Shown: piece by piece, positions 5,429 to 6,785 of the stretch
How the letters are laid out: each line of letters opens with the position of its first letter
Numbering within the stretch: the first letter of the stretch is position 1
From: Opitutales bacterium
GTDB lineage: Bacteria; Verrucomicrobiota; Verrucomicrobiia; Opitutales; Intestinicryptomonadaceae
Assembly (NCBI GenBank): GCA_021641325.1
Contig: JAJXPD010000120.1
Location: 1-6,785, forward strand
Length of the DNA stretch: 6,785 nt
Direction: 5' to 3'
The notes under the pieces: generated by a model
Database searches by the model: none
What the model saw: only the letters and a program-made list of their open reading frames with translations
Told to the model about the DNA's origin: nothing
Position numbers and translations under genes: made by a program

Positions 5429-6652
5429 ATGGAATTTAACGTCAGCAAAATCAGACGGGACTTCCCCGCGCTCGACCAGACAATGCGCGGCGGCGGAAAG
5501 CTCGTGTACTTCGACAACGCCGCGACCGCGCAAAAGCCGCGCTCGGTGGTCGATGCCGTCTCAAACTTCTACCTGCGCGACAACGCAAATATCCACAGAA
5601 GCGCGCACGAACTCAGCGACCGCGCAACAATCGCCTACGAACGCGCAAGGAACAGGGTGCTCGAATTCGCAAACGCGCCCGACGGTTTCACCGCAGTGTT
5701 CACGCGAGGCACAACGGAGGCGTTGAACATCGTCGCGCAGGCTTGGGGGCAGGAGAATTTGAAGTCGGGCGACGAAATCCTGCTTACCGAAATGGAGCAC
5801 CACGCAAACATCGTGCCGTGGCAGATTGCCGCGCAAAAAACGGGCGCGAAAATCGCCGTCGCGAAAATCCTGCCCGACGGCTCGCTCGACATGGACGACC
5901 TCAAACGCAGGGTGTCGGAAAGGACGAAAATCGTATCAGTCGCGCACGCATCGAACGTGCTTGGAACGGTCAACGACATCGCGGAAATTTCGAAAATCGC
6001 AAAAAGCGTCGGGGCGAAATTTTCGGTAGACGCCGCGCAGTCGTCGCCGCACATGCTCGACGACGTCTCGAAGTTCGGCTGCGACTTCCTCTCGATGTCC
6101 TCGCACAAATGCTTCGGTCCGACGGGCTGCGGCGCGCTTATTGCAAGGCGCGAGCTGCTAGACTCAATGCCTCCCTACCAAAGCGGAGGCGACATGATTG
6201 AAAACGTCGCGTGGAGCGGCACAACTTTCCGCCCCTCCCCCGAACGCTTCGAGGCGGGCACGCCGAACATCGCAGGCGCAATCGGCTTCGGCGCGGCAAT
6301 AGACTACATGATGTCGATTGACCGCGAGGGCGCGCATGCCCACGAGCGCAAGCTGCTCGACCGCATGACAGCGCGGCTTTCGGAAATCGGCGGGGTGCGC
6401 ATTTTCGGAAACGCGGCGGGCAAAGTTCCCGTGGTGTCGTTCGACTGCATTGGAATCCACCCGAACGACATTTCCGTAATGCTCGACGCCTCTGGAATCG
6501 CGATTAGAACGGGGCATCACTGCGCCGAACCGCTTATGGGAACGCTCGGCGTGGAGGGGCTTGCGCGGGCGTCGCTTGCGTTCTACAATACGCTCGAAGA
6601 GGTGGATTTCTTCGCGGACACGCTCGAACGCGCGGTAAAACTGCTGTCGTAA
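5429..6652 (+). CDS. sufS: Cysteine desulfurase, SufS type
   Basis: This 407-residue PLP-dependent enzyme converts cysteine to alanine and passes the sulfur as a persulfide for Fe-S cluster assembly and other sulfur uses in the cytoplasm. It belongs to the SufS/group II class: YFDNAATAQKP (27-37), NIHRSAHELS (54-63), the T-R-G-T-T-E-A substrate loop (92-98), MEHHANIVPW (122-131), VDAAQS (200-205), PLP-lysine Lys227 in SSHKCFGPTG (224-233), RFEAGTPN (273-280), persulfide Cys365 in RTGHHCAEPLM (360-370), and ARASLAFYNT (379-388). The length equals that of E. coli SufS and positions match within one residue. The ATG at 5429 gives the typical N-terminus. An in-frame ATG at 5399 would add ten atypical basic residues. 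An AAAGG lies only two bases before the start, so it is a poor Shine-Dalgarno. No other suf gene is adjacent in the window, and a terminator follows, so it ends a transcription unit. Confidence 0.96.
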   Translation: MEFNVSKIRRDFPALDQTMRGGGKLVYFDNAATAQKPRSVVDAVSNFYLRDNANIHRSAHELSDRATIAYERARNRVLEFANAPDGFTAVFTRGTTEALNIVAQAWGQENLKSGDEILLTEMEHHANIVPWQIAAQKTGAKIAVAKILPDGSLDMDDLKRRVSERTKIVSVAHASNVLGTVNDIAEISKIAKSVGAKFSVDAAQSSPHMLDDVSKFGCDFLSMSSHKCFGPTGCGALIARRELLDSMPPYQSGGDMIENVAWSGTTFRPSPERFEAGTPNIAGAIGFGAAIDYMMSIDREGAHAHERKLLDRMTARLSEIGGVRIFGNAAGKVPVVSFDCIGIHPNDISVMLDASGIAIRTGHHCAEPLMGTLGVEGLARASLAFYNTLEEVDFFADTLERAVKLLS

Positions 6653-6682
6653 ATTCAAACAGTTTTTGACAAATAAAAAAGC

Positions 6683-6724
6683 AAACGCCCGATTCCGCAT
6701 TAAGGAATCGGGCGTTTTTGTTTT
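6683..6724 (+). terminator. Intrinsic terminator after sufS
   Basis: A perfect 14-bp inverted repeat (6683-6696 with 6704-6717), with core cgcccgattcc/ggaatcgggcg and a seven-base loop, is followed by a T-rich tract (TTTTTGTTTT). It lies about 30 bases after the sufS stop. The left arm is preceded by an A-rich run, so it may also work in the opposite direction. Confidence 0.92.
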
Positions 6725-6785
6725 CGAATCGTAGAGATTCTAACTAACCCATATAAAAAATCAGAAACGCTACATACATGCACGC
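6725..6785. other. AT-rich intergenic end of the window
   Basis: This stretch is clearly richer in A and T than the rest of the window. It holds a short 5-bp hairpin (GAATC/GATTC, 6726-6740) and a TATAAA at 6752-6757 that could be a -10 element for a gene beyond the edge, although no matching -35 is seen. No coding region is visible. Confidence 0.4.

Noticed and set aside
6666..6671. Perfect TTGACA hexamer after sufS, considered as a promoter
   Set aside because: No -10-like sequence follows at 16-19 bases; that interval is the terminator stem.
6726..6740. Short inverted repeat GAATC/GATTC after the sufS terminator
   Set aside because: The stem is only five base pairs, with no T run and no repeat elsewhere; it is within chance expectation.
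1..6785. CRISPR arrays, tRNA or rRNA genes, insertion sequences, integrase or toxin-antitoxin genes
   Set aside because: I looked for regular repeats, cloverleaf-like sequence, terminal inverted repeats and characteristic proteins and saw none; the window is ordinary housekeeping sequence.

Overview
The window is a compact, GC-rich (roughly 60% by eye) bacterial chromosome segment made almost entirely of housekeeping genes. There are no mobile elements, CRISPR arrays, RNA genes or phage-like genes. The gene set and the alanine-rich proteins with mixed AAA/GAA and GC-rich codons suggest a Gram-negative-type bacterium. A member of the PVC group (Verrucomicrobiota) would fit, but this is an impression of style, not proof.

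Left part (1-4070, + strand). A tightly packed operon contains the last codons of an unidentified upstream gene, ferrochelatase (hemH), an eight-helix CcsA/HemX-type heme/cytochrome c assembly membrane protein, and the exoribonuclease RNase R (rnr). hemH and the CcsA/HemX gene overlap by ATGA, as do the CcsA/HemX gene and rnr. The operon ends at a strong A-tract/T-tract hairpin terminator at 4044-4070. The first two genes act on heme: HemH makes protoheme, and the membrane protein probably handles heme or supports its synthesis. RNase R looks like a passenger that shares the transcript.

Middle part (4071-5298). A small two-helix membrane protein of unknown function (+) has its own candidate promoter. 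It converges, with one base between stop codons, on a hypoxanthine phosphoribosyltransferase gene (-). Upstream of that on the same strand is a small glutaredoxin-like protein (-) with a CPHC active site.

Right part (5299-6785). A SufS-type cysteine desulfurase (+) is divergent from the glutaredoxin gene across about 130 bases. It is followed by a 14-bp-stem terminator and an AT-rich intergenic stretch running to the edge. The glutaredoxin/SufS pair suggests a thiol and iron-sulfur theme, but no other suf or isc gene is visible.

I found no obviously new system. The points most worth a second look are: the CcsA/HemX-type protein lacks the WWD heme-handling motif; the Hpt has a glutamate where the PRPP-loop lysine/arginine normally sits; HemH has a cysteine cluster near its active-site glutamate; the small membrane protein is unassigned; and clear Shine-Dalgarno sequences are almost absent, with two minus-strand genes possibly leaderless.
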